Positions 1-9,339 of a stretch of DNA of 64,000 nucleotides are shown in pieces; the stretch's first letter is position 1, and each line of letters starts with the position of its first letter. Below the pieces are notes generated by a model. That model did not search any database and was not told the DNA's origin. It saw only the letters and a program-made list of their open reading frames with translations. The translations under genes were made by a program, and so were the position numbers. Origin of the DNA: Sunxiuqinia indica (GTDB taxonomy: Bacteria > Bacteroidota > Bacteroidia > Bacteroidales > Prolixibacteraceae); contig NZ_WVEM01000009.1 of NCBI RefSeq assembly GCF_009847015.1, forward strand, positions 124,001 to 188,000, written 5' to 3'.

Positions 1-2204
1 CCAACGTTGCCGCCGGACAAAAAGTTGTGGTAGCTACTGTAGGAACAACCCTTTACAATGGCGATGACGAATTTGTGATCAAACGTGCTAAAATTCGCGG
101 CGAAGAATCGCAAGGCATGATTTGCGCCGAAGATGAAATTGGGGTTGGCGAAAGTCACGATGGCATTATGGTTTTACCCGAAGATTCGCTGGTTGGAACT
201 CCGGCCAGCGAGTTTTTCAATGTAGAATCCGACTATGCTATAGAAATTGATCTGACTCCAAACCGGATTGACGGAGCATCGCACATTGGTGTTGCGCGTG
301 ATTTGGCCGCGTACCTAAAACAGGAAAAAGATATTTCGTATACCAAACCCTCGGTTGATCATTTTAAGGTTGATGATCATTCTCTGGAAATTCCGGTTGA
401 AGTGGCAAATCCTGAAGCATGCCCACGATATTCGGGTGTTACAATTTCGGGCGTAGAAATTAAGGAATCGCCCGACTGGCTGCAAAACCGACTAAAAGCA
501 ATCGGCCTATCGCCAATAAATAATGTGGTAGATATTACCAATTACGTTCTGTTTGAAACCGGTCAACCTTTGCATGCTTTTGACGCTAAAGAAATTGCAG
601 GCAACAAAGTAATTGTTAAAACCCTATCGCCCGGAACGAAGTTCGTTACCTTAGATGAAGAAGAGCGTGAGCTCCACGAAGACGACCTGATGATTTGCAA
701 TGCAGAAGAAGGCATGTGTATTGGTGGCGTTTTTGGTGGTATCAAATCCGGGGTAAAAGAATCAACTGTAAATATCTTTCTGGAGTCGGCGTGTTTCGAT
801 CCGGTTTTTATTCGAAAAACAGCTCGTCGCCATGGTTTGAACACCGATGCTTCGTTCCGTTTTGAAAGAGGCACCGACCCGAATGGGGTCATTTATGCTT
901 TAAAGCGAGCCGCAATGCTGATTAAAGAAATCGCAGGCGGAAAAATCTCTTCTGAAATCGTTGATATCTATCCAAATCCGATTGATGATTTTAAGGTTGA
1001 AGTGAGCTACGCCAACATCAAACGACTGATTGGAAAAGATCTTGGCGCCGAACGAATCAAACTGATACTGAAAGGCCTGGAAATTAAGATTAACGAAGAA
1101 ACGGAAAGCGGACTATCGCTTTCGGTTCCTCCCTATCGTGTTGATGTGAAACGCGAAGCTGACGTGATTGAGGAAATCCTGCGTATTTACGGCTACAACA
1201 ATATTGAAATTCCTAGTTTGGTGAATGCTTCGCTGCAGTACTCGCCCTTGCACGATCCGGTAAAAATTCGCCGGGTAATGGCAGAAACGCTTACTGCGCA
1301 GGGATTTAATGAAATCTGGTCGAATTCGCTAACCAAAGCTTCGTATTACGAAAATGGCGAAACATTTAACGATGAGCACACCGTTAAGTTGTTCAACCCA
1401 CTAAGTAACGACCTTGGCGTAATGCGTCAAACACTGCTGTTTGGAGGACTTGAAGCGATTGCGTACAACGCCAATCGTCAAAATGCGGATTTGCGCTTGT
1501 ACGAATTTGGCAATTGCTACTTTCTAAATGGATTGGAGTTGAAAGAGGATATAATGAAAAACTTCCGGGAGGAAGAACATCTGGCAATTTTCATCAGCGG
1601 ACAAAAAGAAAAAGAAAGCTGGACTGTTCCGCAAAGTGAAAGTACCTTCTTTCAACTAAAATCTTATGCCGAAGGCCTGCTGACAAAGATGGGATTGAAC
1701 GCCGACAAATTAACGACTGAAAGTTTCAGCAACGAATTAATTTCAGAAGGAATCGTTCTATCAACCAAAAACGGAACTAGAAAGGTAGCCGAAATCGGTA
1801 TCGTTCACCCTAAATTGAGGAAGCAATTTGAAATTGAAAATTCGGTTTTTTATGCTGATCTTTCGATGGACAACATTATACTGGAACAGAAAAACAACAA
1901 GACCTTATTTAGCGAACTTTCAAAATATCCGGAAGTACGTCGTGATTTAGCCTTGCTGCTGAACAAAGATGTTCAATTCGGGCAAATTCGCGATTTAGCA
2001 TTTAAAGTTGAAAAGAAATTACTTCGCTCAGTTGATCTGTTTGATGTGTACGAAGGCAAAGGAGTGCCGGAAGGAAAGAAATCGTATGCCGTTAGTTTTA
2101 CGCTGCGCGACGATGAAAAAACACTCAAGGATAAGCAAATCGATAAGATCATGCAAAAGCTGATCTTCCTGTTTGATAAGGAACTTGATGCCAAACTAAG
2201 ATAA
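1..2204 (+). CDS. pheT: Phenylalanine--tRNA ligase beta subunit, 5' truncated by window edge
   Basis: Beta chain of the alpha2-beta2 enzyme that charges tRNA-Phe in the cytosol. The open frame runs from base 3 without a start codon; the first residues (NVAAGQKV, then VATVG) belong to the N-terminal tRNA-binding (EMAP-like) domain, so roughly 85 residues lie off the left edge. Of the 733 visible residues, the B3/B4 editing region follows (NNVVDITNYVLFETGQPLHA is the family signature), then B5, and a C-terminal anticodon-binding FDX-ACB domain (KYPEVRRDLALLL, then FTLRDDEKTL). A GTG at 27 is internal and not the start. A strong terminator follows immediately, so the gene ends its own transcript. 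Identification is secure. Confidence 0.97.
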   Translation, partial: NVAAGQKVVVATVGTTLYNGDDEFVIKRAKIRGEESQGMICAEDEIGVGESHDGIMVLPEDSLVGTPASEFFNVESDYAIEIDLTPNRIDGASHIGVARDLAAYLKQEKDISYTKPSVDHFKVDDHSLEIPVEVANPEACPRYSGVTISGVEIKESPDWLQNRLKAIGLSPINNVVDITNYVLFETGQPLHAFDAKEIAGNKVIVKTLSPGTKFVTLDEEERELHEDDLMICNAEEGMCIGGVFGGIKSGVKESTVNIFLESACFDPVFIRKTARRHGLNTDASFRFERGTDPNGVIYALKRAAMLIKEIAGGKISSEIVDIYPNPIDDFKVEVSYANIKRLIGKDLGAERIKLILKGLEIKINEETESGLSLSVPPYRVDVKREADVIEEILRIYGYNNIEIPSLVNASLQYSPLHDPVKIRRVMAETLTAQGFNEIWSNSLTKASYYENGETFNDEHTVKLFNPLSNDLGVMRQTLLFGGLEAIAYNANRQNADLRLYEFGNCYFLNGLELKEDIMKNFREEEHLAIFISGQKEKESWTVPQSESTFFQLKSYAEGLLTKMGLNADKLTTESFSNELISEGIVLSTKNGTRKVAEIGIVHPKLRKQFEIENSVFYADLSMDNIILEQKNNKTLFSELSKYPEVRRDLALLLNKDVQFGQIRDLAFKVEKKLLRSVDLFDVYEGKGVPEGKKSYAVSFTLRDDEKTLKDKQIDKIMQKLIFLFDKELDAKLR

Positions 2205-2208
2205 AAGC

Positions 2209-2240
2209 AAAGCCATCAGAATTTCCCGATGGCTTTTTTA
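2209..2240 (+). terminator. Rho-independent terminator of pheT
   Basis: Perfect 9-bp stem AAAGCCATC / GATGGCTTT with a 10-nt loop followed by a T run, 5 nt after the pheT stop codon. Confidence 0.85.
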
Positions 2241-2269
2241 TTTCATTTAATTACACACCAGATCCAGGA

Positions 2270-3190
2270 ATGACCAACAACCAAAAGGGTATTTTGTATG
2301 CTATTGTTACTGCATTTTTCTGGGGCTTTCTTGCCATTTTCCTTAAAATAGCAGTTCAGAAAGTTGCGCCACAAACCGTTGTCTGGTTTCGCTTTGTTGT
2401 CGCTTTTGTGATGCTGGCAACCTGGCAGTTGATCACCAATCCTTCGAGCTTAAAAATATTAATTAAACCACCCAAACTTCTTGTGTTCGCAGCCCTCGGC
2501 CTTTCGTGGAATTACATGGGTTACATGCTCGGTATTCATTACACCAGTCCAAGTAATGCACAAGTGGTTATCCAAACCGGCCCTGTTATTCTTGCTTTGT
2601 CCGGGGTTCTTTTTTTCAAGGAGAAGATACACAAATTACAGTTGATTGGATTTGTTGTTGCCGCCATCGGATTTGCCTTTTTTTACAGTCAGCAAATCAA
2701 ACAAATGATTGGACAGCAGGGACAGTATAACATGGGCGTTTTATTTACGTTAAGCGGAGCTGTCGCATGGGCAATCTATGCAATTTTTCAGAAACAGTTG
2801 GTTGTATCAAACTCATCTGCAAGCTTAAATTTATTCCTATTCGGATTACCGGCATTTATTTACATTCCCTTTGTCGACTTTGCTCCATTAGCAGAAATTA
2901 GCTGGGTATGGTGGCTTGTTTTATTTCTTTTGGGAGTAAATACCTTGATTGCCTACAGCTGCTTAGCTCTTGCTTTAAAATACACACAAGCCAACAAAGT
3001 CAGTATCATCATTATTGTCAATCCAATTATCACATTCATAACCATGGGAATATTGACAGAAATGAATGTTTCGTGGATTGAATCCGAACACTTTTCATTG
3101 CTGTCGATACTTGGAGCAATAATCGTTTTGAGTGGCGCCGCGCTGGTGGTTGGAAAAAGAAGACGGCTCAAAGAGCAATCGACTAAATAA
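2270..3190 (+). CDS. EamA/DMT-family permease, 10 predicted membrane helices
   Basis: Integral inner-membrane protein of 306 aa with the two tandem EamA repeats (about residues 8-138 and 152-296) of the drug/metabolite transporter superfamily. Ten hydrophobic segments can be counted and the C-terminus is basic (GKRRRLKEQ), as expected on the cytoplasmic side. Members export amino acids, nucleosides or other metabolites; the substrate cannot be read from sequence. It stands alone, following the pheT terminator and convergent with hisS, so it probably has its own promoter in the short spacer. Length is normal for the family. Confidence 0.85.
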   Translation: MTNNQKGILYAIVTAFFWGFLAIFLKIAVQKVAPQTVVWFRFVVAFVMLATWQLITNPSSLKILIKPPKLLVFAALGLSWNYMGYMLGIHYTSPSNAQVVIQTGPVILALSGVLFFKEKIHKLQLIGFVVAAIGFAFFYSQQIKQMIGQQGQYNMGVLFTLSGAVAWAIYAIFQKQLVVSNSSASLNLFLFGLPAFIYIPFVDFAPLAEISWVWWLVLFLLGVNTLIAYSCLALALKYTQANKVSIIIIVNPIITFITMGILTEMNVSWIESEHFSLLSILGAIIVLSGAALVVGKRRRLKEQSTK

Positions 3191-3262
3191 CCAATAAACT
3201 ATCAACTGATTTTCAATCTGGCTTCTTCCCTGGGGAAAATAAACTTCATTCGCGATTAAGTA

Positions 3263-4627
3263 CTATACAGAAAGGATGCTTATCAGCTCATCAGGGGTAG
3301 CTAATTGTTGCTCACCCGTTTTCATATTTTTGAGTGTCACTTTTCCCTGCTTAATTTCTTCCTCGCCCACCAAAACAACAAAAGCAACTTCTTTCCGATT
3401 TGCCCAAGTCATTTGCTTTTTCATTTTAGCCGATTCAGGATAAATTTCGGCATTTACATGCTGAGCTCGAAGCTTGGCCAAAATAGGTAAGCAGTAAGCT
3501 TCTTCTTTTTCGCCAAAATTAACGAACATCACTTTGGTTGAAGCAACAGCATCTTCGGGGAAAAGCTCCAATTGAGTCATTACATCATAAATACGATCGG
3601 CACCAAACGAAATTCCAACTCCCGACACATCGGGCATTCCGAAAATTCCGGTCAGGTCGTCGTAACGTCCACCTCCACAAATACTCCCAATTTGCACATC
3701 TTTGGCTTTTACCTCGAAAATAGCACCGGTGTAATAATTCAATCCGCGCGCAAGAGTCAGATCAAGTTCAACTTCTGTATTTAATTCAAAACCCGAAAGA
3801 TACCCAAACAAGGTTCGCATCTCCTCCACTCCTTTTTTCCCAACAGTTGTCGCTGCAATCACCGATTCAATTTGATCCAGCTTTTCCTCGTTGGTTCCGC
3901 TCAACTTTAAAATGGGTTGAAGTTTATCCACAGCGTCCTGTGACACGCCTTTCTCCAAAAGCTCGAGATTCACTTTCTCCAAGCCAATTTTATCCAACTT
4001 GTCAATAGCCACCGTGATATCAACAATGCGATCAGCTTCGCCAATGGTTTCGGCAATTCCGGCTAAAATCTTCCGGTTATTGATTTTCACCACCGTATTG
4101 ATGTTCAACTTGGTAAAAACATCATTAATAATCTGCACCAACTCCAGTTCATTCAACAAGGAAGTGCTGCCAATCATATCAACATCGCATTGATAAAATT
4201 CACGGTAACGCCCCTTTTGAGGTCGATCAGCCCGCCACACCGGCTGAATTTGGTATCGTTTAAATGGGAAAGAAATATCATTGCGATGCTGCACAACAAA
4301 GCGGGCAAAAGGCACGGTCAGATCGTACCGCAATCCTTTTTCTGAAATTTGATTTGTTAGGCGAATGCTATTGCGTTCCTGCAATTCGTCATTGCTTACC
4401 TTCGAAATAAAATCGCCTGAATTCAGGATTTTAAACAAGAGCTTGTCCCCTTCTTCGCCATACTTCCCCATTAAAGTCGACAGGTTTTCCATAGCCGGAG
4501 TTTCGATCGGTTGAAAGCCGTAACGTTGGAAAATTTCTTTAACCGTATCGAAGATATAATTCCGGCGAGCCATTTCTACCGGAGAGAAGTCGCGTGTTCC
4601 TTTTGGAATTGAAGGTTTTTGAGCCAT
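3263..4627 (-). CDS. hisS: Histidine--tRNA ligase
   Basis: Class II aminoacyl-tRNA synthetase of 454 aa. The start is placed at the ATG at 4627, giving [16 protein letters not shown], the usual N-terminus; the frame stays open 14 codons further upstream but that extension is not family-like. Motif 2 ([20 protein letters not shown]), the histidine-binding segment ([15 protein letters not shown]) and motif 3 ([14 protein letters not shown]) are all visible, followed by the C-terminal anticodon-binding domain. A -7 type box (TACTTTTG on the minus strand, 4651-4658) lies just upstream. Convergent with the DMT permease gene. Confidence 0.96.
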   Translation of the reverse strand: MAQKPSIPKGTRDFSPVEMARRNYIFDTVKEIFQRYGFQPIETPAMENLSTLMGKYGEEGDKLLFKILNSGDFISKVSNDELQERNSIRLTNQISEKGLRYDLTVPFARFVVQHRNDISFPFKRYQIQPVWRADRPQKGRYREFYQCDVDMIGSTSLLNELELVQIINDVFTKLNINTVVKINNRKILAGIAETIGEADRIVDITVAIDKLDKIGLEKVNLELLEKGVSQDAVDKLQPILKLSGTNEEKLDQIESVIAATTVGKKGVEEMRTLFGYLSGFELNTEVELDLTLARGLNYYTGAIFEVKAKDVQIGSICGGGRYDDLTGIFGMPDVSGVGISFGADRIYDVMTQLELFPEDAVASTKVMFVNFGEKEEAYCLPILAKLRAQHVNAEIYPESAKMKKQMTWANRKEVAFVVLVGEEEIKQGKVTLKNMKTGEQQLATPDELISILSV

Positions 4628-4670
4628 AATCTGTTTTTTATTTCGAATTGCAAAAGTAACTAAAAACAAG

Positions 4671-4697
4671 AAAAGCCGGAATTGATCCGACTTTTTT
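4671..4697 (-). terminator. Probable terminator of the sugar symporter gene
   Basis: Imperfect stem AAAAGCCGGA / TCCGACTTTT with a 5-nt loop, about 85 nt past the stop of the downstream-reading symporter gene and just before hisS. A/T runs on both sides make it potentially bidirectional. Confidence 0.5.
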
Positions 4698-4781
4698 CAA
4701 TGCATTTTCAATATTTATTAATTCCGGATCCAGTAATCCTGCAAAATCTTCATTTTTGTTACTCTTGTAAAGATTGGTTGA

Positions 4782-6158
4782 CTACTTTTTCCAAATGTGT
4801 TCCATTTCTTCTAAGGTTTTTCCTTTTGTTTCGGGAACCATTTTCCAAACAAAAAAGAAAGAAAGTACGCTCATAACACCGTAAAATCCGTAAGTTACAG
4901 CACCACTGAATTCCATCATCGATGGATAAGTTGATGAAATGAAATAGTTGGCAGCCCATTGTGCAACAACAGCTACAGCAACTGCACGCCCGCGAATTTT
5001 ATTCGGGAAAATCTCAGAAATCAAAACCCAGCAAATAGGCCCCCACGACATCATAAACGAAGCTGTATAAACAATAATGAACACTAAAGTACTGATCCCA
5101 ATAATCTCAAAGAAAGCCAAGCCTGCAATAGCAAACATACCAATGGCCATCCCTATTGAACCAACCATCATTAGAGGTTTTCTTCCCCATTTGTCGACGG
5201 TAAGAATCGCGACAACTGTGAAAATTACGTTGATCAAACCCATCACGACTGTTTGCAACATAGAAGCATCTTTTCCGGCTCCCATGCTTTCAAAAATCCG
5301 GGGTGCGTAGTAAAGTGCCACATTAATACCAACAAACTGCTGAAAAACAGAGAGTAAAACTCCTATTACGATAACCACTTTCCCATACGAAAAGAGTTTC
5401 CCTGAGTGGTGCTCTACCGTACTTTTAATATCATTCAGAATTTCTTTGGCTCGGCTGGGACCATTAATTTTTTCAAGGATCCTTAATGCTTCATTATCTT
5501 TTTGTTTTAACACCAGGTACCTCGGTGTTTCAGGAACAAAGAAAAGCAAGATTCCAAACAGACCGGCAGGGATTGCCTCAGACAGAAACATACGTCTCCA
5601 TCCGATTGTATTCACCCATTCTATTGTTTGACCATTTGAGATCCCCCAGTTCACGAAATAAACCACAAGCATTCCAAAGATGATTGTAAACTGGTTAAGC
5701 GAAACCAAACGTCCTCTAATTTCAGCAGGAGAAATCTCTCCAATATACATCGGAACAATTGCCGAAGCCATTCCAACCCCAATACCACCAACAATCCGGT
5801 AAAAGTTGAACATGTATAAAAGTGCCATGGTTGCTTTGCCCTTTTCAAAAAACAAAAACTCCGGATATCCGGAACCCAAAGCCGACAAAAAGAACAAAAA
5901 AGCAGCAATCATCAGGGATCTCTTTCGTCCTATTTTTGAAGCAAAAATTCCTGAAATTCCACCACCGATAATACACCCGATCAAAGCGCTGGAAATTGTT
6001 AATCCGTGAACCAGCGTGCTAAGTCCCTGGCTGTCTATCAAAAAAGCCTGCACCGACTTTTCGGCACCGGAAATTACAGCGGTGTCGTAACCAAACAATA
6101 AACCGCCAAGCGTTGCTACAAAAGTAATAGCAATGATAAAGAAATTGTTTTGTTTCAT
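4782..6158 (-). CDS. xylE: MFS sugar:H+ symporter, probable xylose importer
   Basis: Sugar-porter family major facilitator of 458 aa with 12 predicted membrane helices. The ATG at 6158 (MKQNNFFIIAITFVATLGG) is preferred over an upstream extension with no family match. Visible family signatures: LFGYDTAVISGA in helix 1, GRKRS after helix 2, PETPRYLV at the end of helix 6, GRKPLMM in the second half, and PETKGKTLEEME near the C-terminus. It is the last gene behind xylB and xylA on the same strand, which is the basis for proposing xylose as substrate; other pentoses or glucose remain possible. The 173-nt gap to xylA holds a long inverted repeat but no clear promoter. Confidence 0.88.
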   Translation of the reverse strand: MKQNNFFIIAITFVATLGGLLFGYDTAVISGAEKSVQAFLIDSQGLSTLVHGLTISSALIGCIIGGGISGIFASKIGRKRSLMIAAFLFFLSALGSGYPEFLFFEKGKATMALLYMFNFYRIVGGIGVGMASAIVPMYIGEISPAEIRGRLVSLNQFTIIFGMLVVYFVNWGISNGQTIEWVNTIGWRRMFLSEAIPAGLFGILLFFVPETPRYLVLKQKDNEALRILEKINGPSRAKEILNDIKSTVEHHSGKLFSYGKVVIVIGVLLSVFQQFVGINVALYYAPRIFESMGAGKDASMLQTVVMGLINVIFTVVAILTVDKWGRKPLMMVGSIGMAIGMFAIAGLAFFEIIGISTLVFIIVYTASFMMSWGPICWVLISEIFPNKIRGRAVAVAVVAQWAANYFISSTYPSMMEFSGAVTYGFYGVMSVLSFFFVWKMVPETKGKTLEEMEHIWKK

Positions 6159-6252
6159 TCGTATTGTTTTATTTGGTGATACTATGCTTGTTGCCTGTCG
6201 GCTTCTTGCAATATTTATCAGTATTAGGTTAATGAACGATTGAAAATACACG

Positions 6253-6287
6253 AACCCGAATCAAAAACATAAGTCTCGATTCGGGTT
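6253..6287. repeat. Perfect 10-bp inverted repeat between xylA and the symporter gene
   Basis: AACCCGAATC at 6253-6262 and GATTCGGGTT at 6278-6287, with a 15-nt loop. There is no T run on either side, so this is more likely an mRNA processing or stabilising hairpin between cistrons than a classical terminator. Confidence 0.6.
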
Positions 6288-6331
6288 TCAAATACAGTTT
6301 TTATCTGGATTACAAATCCATCAATTAACGA

Positions 6332-7657
6332 TTAGATGTAGCTGTTAATGAGTTGTTCAAACATCTCTTGCTTACCGCTGATTTGTTTGGGTTCACCAAC
6401 TTCTTTGGCAGCAGCGTACAAGTCCTCCATTGATAATTTTCCGGCTTCAAATTCGGCACCTTTTCCTGAGCTATAAGAAGCATAACGCTGTTTTCTAAGT
6501 TCCAGGTAATTTGAGTTTTTCAGAATATCATCAGCAATAACCAGTCCCCGGGCAAAAGTATCCATCCCTGAAACATGTGCAATAAAAATATCTTCCAAAT
6601 CGGTTGAATTACGACGTGTTTTAGCATCGAAGTTAATTCCGCCATGAGTGAAACCTCCGGCGCTGATAATCTCCAGCATCGCTTCAGTTGTTTCGTAAAT
6701 ATTAGTTGGGAATTCGTCAGTATCCCATCCGTTTTGATAGTCCCCTTTGTTGGCGTCAATCGATCCCAGCATGCCGGCATCAGAAGCCATGCGCAATTCG
6801 TGGGCAAAAGAGTGCCCGGCCAAGGTAGCGTGATTTACTTCAATGTTAATTTTGAAATCGTCGGCCAATCCATTCTTTTCCAGAAAGCCCAGGATTGTTT
6901 GCGTGTCATAATCATACTGGTGCTTGGTGGGCTCCATCGGTTTTGGCTCAACCAGGAAAGTACCTTTAAATCCTTGCTTGCGGCCGTAGTCGCGTGCCGT
7001 ACGCAAGAATTGCCCCATATGCTCCAGTTCTTTTTTCGTATTGGTATTCAGCAAACTCATGTAACCTTCTCGTCCTCCCCAAAATACATAACCGGTTCCA
7101 CCCAAAGCGATAGTGGCGTCAATGGCATTTTTAACCTGTACCGATGCATTTGCCAATACATTGAAATCAGGATTGGTTGAAGCACCATTCATATAACGGG
7201 GGTTAGAAAACACGTTGGCTGTTCCCCAAAGTAATTTCACCCCGGTAGCTTCCTGACGGGCTTTGGCTTCGTCAACCATTTTTGCCAATCGTTGCTCAAT
7301 TTCAAATACTGTTCCATCACCAACAACGTCAGTGTCGTGGAAACAATAGAACGGAGCACCTACTTTTGTAATAAATTCAAATGCGGCGTCCATGCGCTCT
7401 TTCGCAGCATCAAGTTTGTCTGACGCGCCATCCCACGGAAAAACATGTGTTCCGGGGCCAAAAGGATCGCCACCATCACCACAGAAGGTGTGCCAGTAGG
7501 CAACCGCAAAACGCAAATATTCCTTCATGGTTTTACCGCCAACAACACGGTTTTCGTCATACCATTTAAATGCCAGTGGATTTCTTGAACCCGGTCCTTC
7601 AAACTTGATTTTATCAATGCCTGAAAAGTACTCTTTGTTGCCTTTGAAAAATGTCAT
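6332..7657 (-). CDS. xylA: Xylose isomerase
   Basis: Interconverts D-xylose and D-xylulose in the cytosol; 441 aa, the usual length of the class II (longer) xylose isomerases. The TIM-barrel metal/substrate residues sit in recognisable blocks: CFHDTDVV (catalytic His), [14 protein letters not shown] (first metal Glu), [13 protein letters not shown] and the SIDANKGD block. The start [11 protein letters not shown] is typical. It lies 73 nt downstream of xylB with no clear promoter between, so cotranscription from the xylB promoter is likely. Confidence 0.97.
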   Translation of the reverse strand: MTFFKGNKEYFSGIDKIKFEGPGSRNPLAFKWYDENRVVGGKTMKEYLRFAVAYWHTFCGDGGDPFGPGTHVFPWDGASDKLDAAKERMDAAFEFITKVGAPFYCFHDTDVVGDGTVFEIEQRLAKMVDEAKARQEATGVKLLWGTANVFSNPRYMNGASTNPDFNVLANASVQVKNAIDATIALGGTGYVFWGGREGYMSLLNTNTKKELEHMGQFLRTARDYGRKQGFKGTFLVEPKPMEPTKHQYDYDTQTILGFLEKNGLADDFKINIEVNHATLAGHSFAHELRMASDAGMLGSIDANKGDYQNGWDTDEFPTNIYETTEAMLEIISAGGFTHGGINFDAKTRRNSTDLEDIFIAHVSGMDTFARGLVIADDILKNSNYLELRKQRYASYSSGKGAEFEAGKLSMEDLYAAAKEVGEPKQISGKQEMFEQLINSYI

Positions 7658-7730
7658 AGTCTTATTTATTAAATTCGTTATTAATTTATTTTATCGTATT
7701 CGGTGGATGTTTTTCCCAAACAATAAATTC

Positions 7731-9218
7731 TTATTTGATTGCTTTCCCGAGTTCTTTTTTCCAGCTTTCGTAAGCTGCCTGGTAGGCTGCTGCCCGCTGC
7801 GCATCTGGTTTTATTGTCTCTAATTTCGTTAAGTTGGAAAAAGCTTCTTTTGAGGATGAATAATAGCCTGAACCAATTCCGGCACCGCGGGCAGCACCAA
7901 CTGATCCATCAGTATTGTATAATTCGATCGTGGCCCCGGTAATTCCAGCCAGCGTTTCCCTGAAGATTGGGCTAAGGAACATGTTGGCTTTCCCGGCGCG
8001 AATTACGTTGGCATTAATGCCGATGGTCTCCATCACTTCCATGCCATATTTAAAAGAGAAGACAATGCCTTCTTGCGCGGCACGAAACAAATGAGCCTGG
8101 CTATGAATATTAAAGTTGATTCCGGCCAAGGTCGCTCCCGGGTTTTTATTTTCTAGTACACGTTCAGCTCCATTTCCAAATGGCAAAATGCTCAATCCAT
8201 CGGAACCAATTGCAACTTCAGCTGCCATCTCGTTCATTTTTTCGTACGAGATCCCGCTGTTTGCTACATTCTTGTTCAACCAGGAATTTAAAATACCGGT
8301 TCCGTTGATGCATAGCAACACTCCTAGTCGGTTCGATTCGGCAGAGTGATTCACGTGGGCAAAGGTATTTACCCGCGATTTTGGATCGTAGGCCACTTCT
8401 TCGCTAACACCGTAAACAACTCCCGATGTTCCTGCTGTTGTAGCAATCTCTCCCGGATTTAGTACGTTCAGCGATAAGGCGTTGTTGGGCTGATCTCCTG
8501 CACGGTAGCTTATTTTTGTTCCTTTTGCCAAACCAAGCTCTTTGGCTGCAAATTCGCTCACCTCACTCTGAACTGAGAATGTGGGAACGATCTCCGGAAC
8601 GAACGAAGCGTCAAATCCGTAATAATCCATCACCAACTTCGAAACGTCATTTTGCTGGAAATCCCAAAGAATACCTTCGGACAAACCACCCATAGTAGTC
8701 TTAATTTCACCGCTCAATTTCATGGCAATGTAATCACCCGGAAGCATAATTTTGTGAATTCGGCTGTACTGTTCCGGCTCATTGTCTTTCACCCACTTTA
8801 GTTTTGAAGCGGTAAAGTTGCCTGGTGAATTTAGCAGACTAGTCAGGCATTTTTCCTCGCCTAGCTCTTTTAATGCCTGATCACCAATAGTGGCAGCACG
8901 GCTATCGCACCAAATGATTGATGGGCGAATCACCTGTTGGTTTTTATCAACCAACACTAAACCGTGCATCTGGTACGAAATACCAATTGAGTCGATATCT
9001 TTCGGGGCAACCTTTGACTCGGCAAGCACTTCCTGAAGGGCTAGTTTTAGATTTTCCCACCATTGCTCCGGCTCTTGTTCTGCCCAACCGGTTTGCCTGG
9101 CGGTAATTTTCATTTCTTGTTTTGGGTAGAATGATGAAGAAACACATGCTCCCGATTTGCCATCAACTAATGAGACTTTGACAGATGAACTGCCGATATC
9201 AAATCCAAGTAAATACAT
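7731..9218 (-). CDS. xylB: Xylulokinase
   Basis: FGGY-family carbohydrate kinase of 495 aa that phosphorylates D-xylulose to xylulose 5-phosphate. The start is set at the ATG at 9218, giving MYLLGFDIGSSSVKVSLVDG with the phosphate-1 loop DIGSSSVK; ten further open codons upstream look non-coding and would run into the promoter. YQMHGLVLVD (substrate contact), GTSGVVYG and GAARGAGIGSGYY (adenosine-binding region) are visible. It is the first structural gene after the regulator and has its own strong promoter. Confidence 0.95.
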   Translation of the reverse strand: MYLLGFDIGSSSVKVSLVDGKSGACVSSSFYPKQEMKITARQTGWAEQEPEQWWENLKLALQEVLAESKVAPKDIDSIGISYQMHGLVLVDKNQQVIRPSIIWCDSRAATIGDQALKELGEEKCLTSLLNSPGNFTASKLKWVKDNEPEQYSRIHKIMLPGDYIAMKLSGEIKTTMGGLSEGILWDFQQNDVSKLVMDYYGFDASFVPEIVPTFSVQSEVSEFAAKELGLAKGTKISYRAGDQPNNALSLNVLNPGEIATTAGTSGVVYGVSEEVAYDPKSRVNTFAHVNHSAESNRLGVLLCINGTGILNSWLNKNVANSGISYEKMNEMAAEVAIGSDGLSILPFGNGAERVLENKNPGATLAGINFNIHSQAHLFRAAQEGIVFSFKYGMEVMETIGINANVIRAGKANMFLSPIFRETLAGITGATIELYNTDGSVGAARGAGIGSGYYSSSKEAFSNLTKLETIKPDAQRAAAYQAAYESWKKELGKAIK

Positions 9219-9256
9219 TCTTGTTCGCTTATTTGTTGGTATTTCCAAAGTTATCC

Positions 9257-9273
9257 GTTCTGTTCTGGTATGC
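9257..9273 (-). promoter_or_regulatory. Candidate operator, copy 1 (xylB leader)
   Basis: Plus-strand text GTTCTGTTCTGGTATGC lies 4 nt past the xylB -7 box, across the expected transcription start. A 16/17 identical copy sits at the same position in the regulator's own leader (10355-10371). The tandem GTTCT units and the placement argue for binding by the neighbouring GntR-type regulator. Confidence 0.55.
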
Positions 9274-9277
9274 TTTG

Positions 9278-9308
9278 CAAATTTAGATGCAGTTGAGTCT
9301 ATTTCAAA
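9278..9308 (-). promoter_or_regulatory. xylB promoter, Bacteroidetes type
   Basis: On the minus strand: TTTG (9308-9305), a 19-nt spacer, TAAATTTG (9285-9278). Both boxes and the spacing match the Bacteroidetes TTTG/TAnnTTTG promoter; xylB starts 59 nt downstream. Confidence 0.8.
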
Positions 9309-9333
9309 ACATTCGAAATGTGTTATAAAACAC
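9309..9333. promoter_or_regulatory. Adjacent palindromes upstream of the xylB promoter
   Basis: ACATT-CGA-AATGT (9309-9321) abuts the -33 box and GTGTT-ATAA-AACAC (9320-9333) follows it. Both are perfect two-fold symmetric and sit where an activator or secondary operator would bind. Confidence 0.4.
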
Positions 9334-9339
9334 TATTCC

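Noticed and set aside
6253-6287. Inverted repeat after xylA considered as an intrinsic terminator
   Set aside because: No T run on either strand; listed as an intercistronic hairpin instead.
6644-7180. Long plus-strand open frame of 178 codons
   Set aside because: It is antisense to xylA, which has all catalytic motifs; the opposite frame is a shadow of its codon bias.
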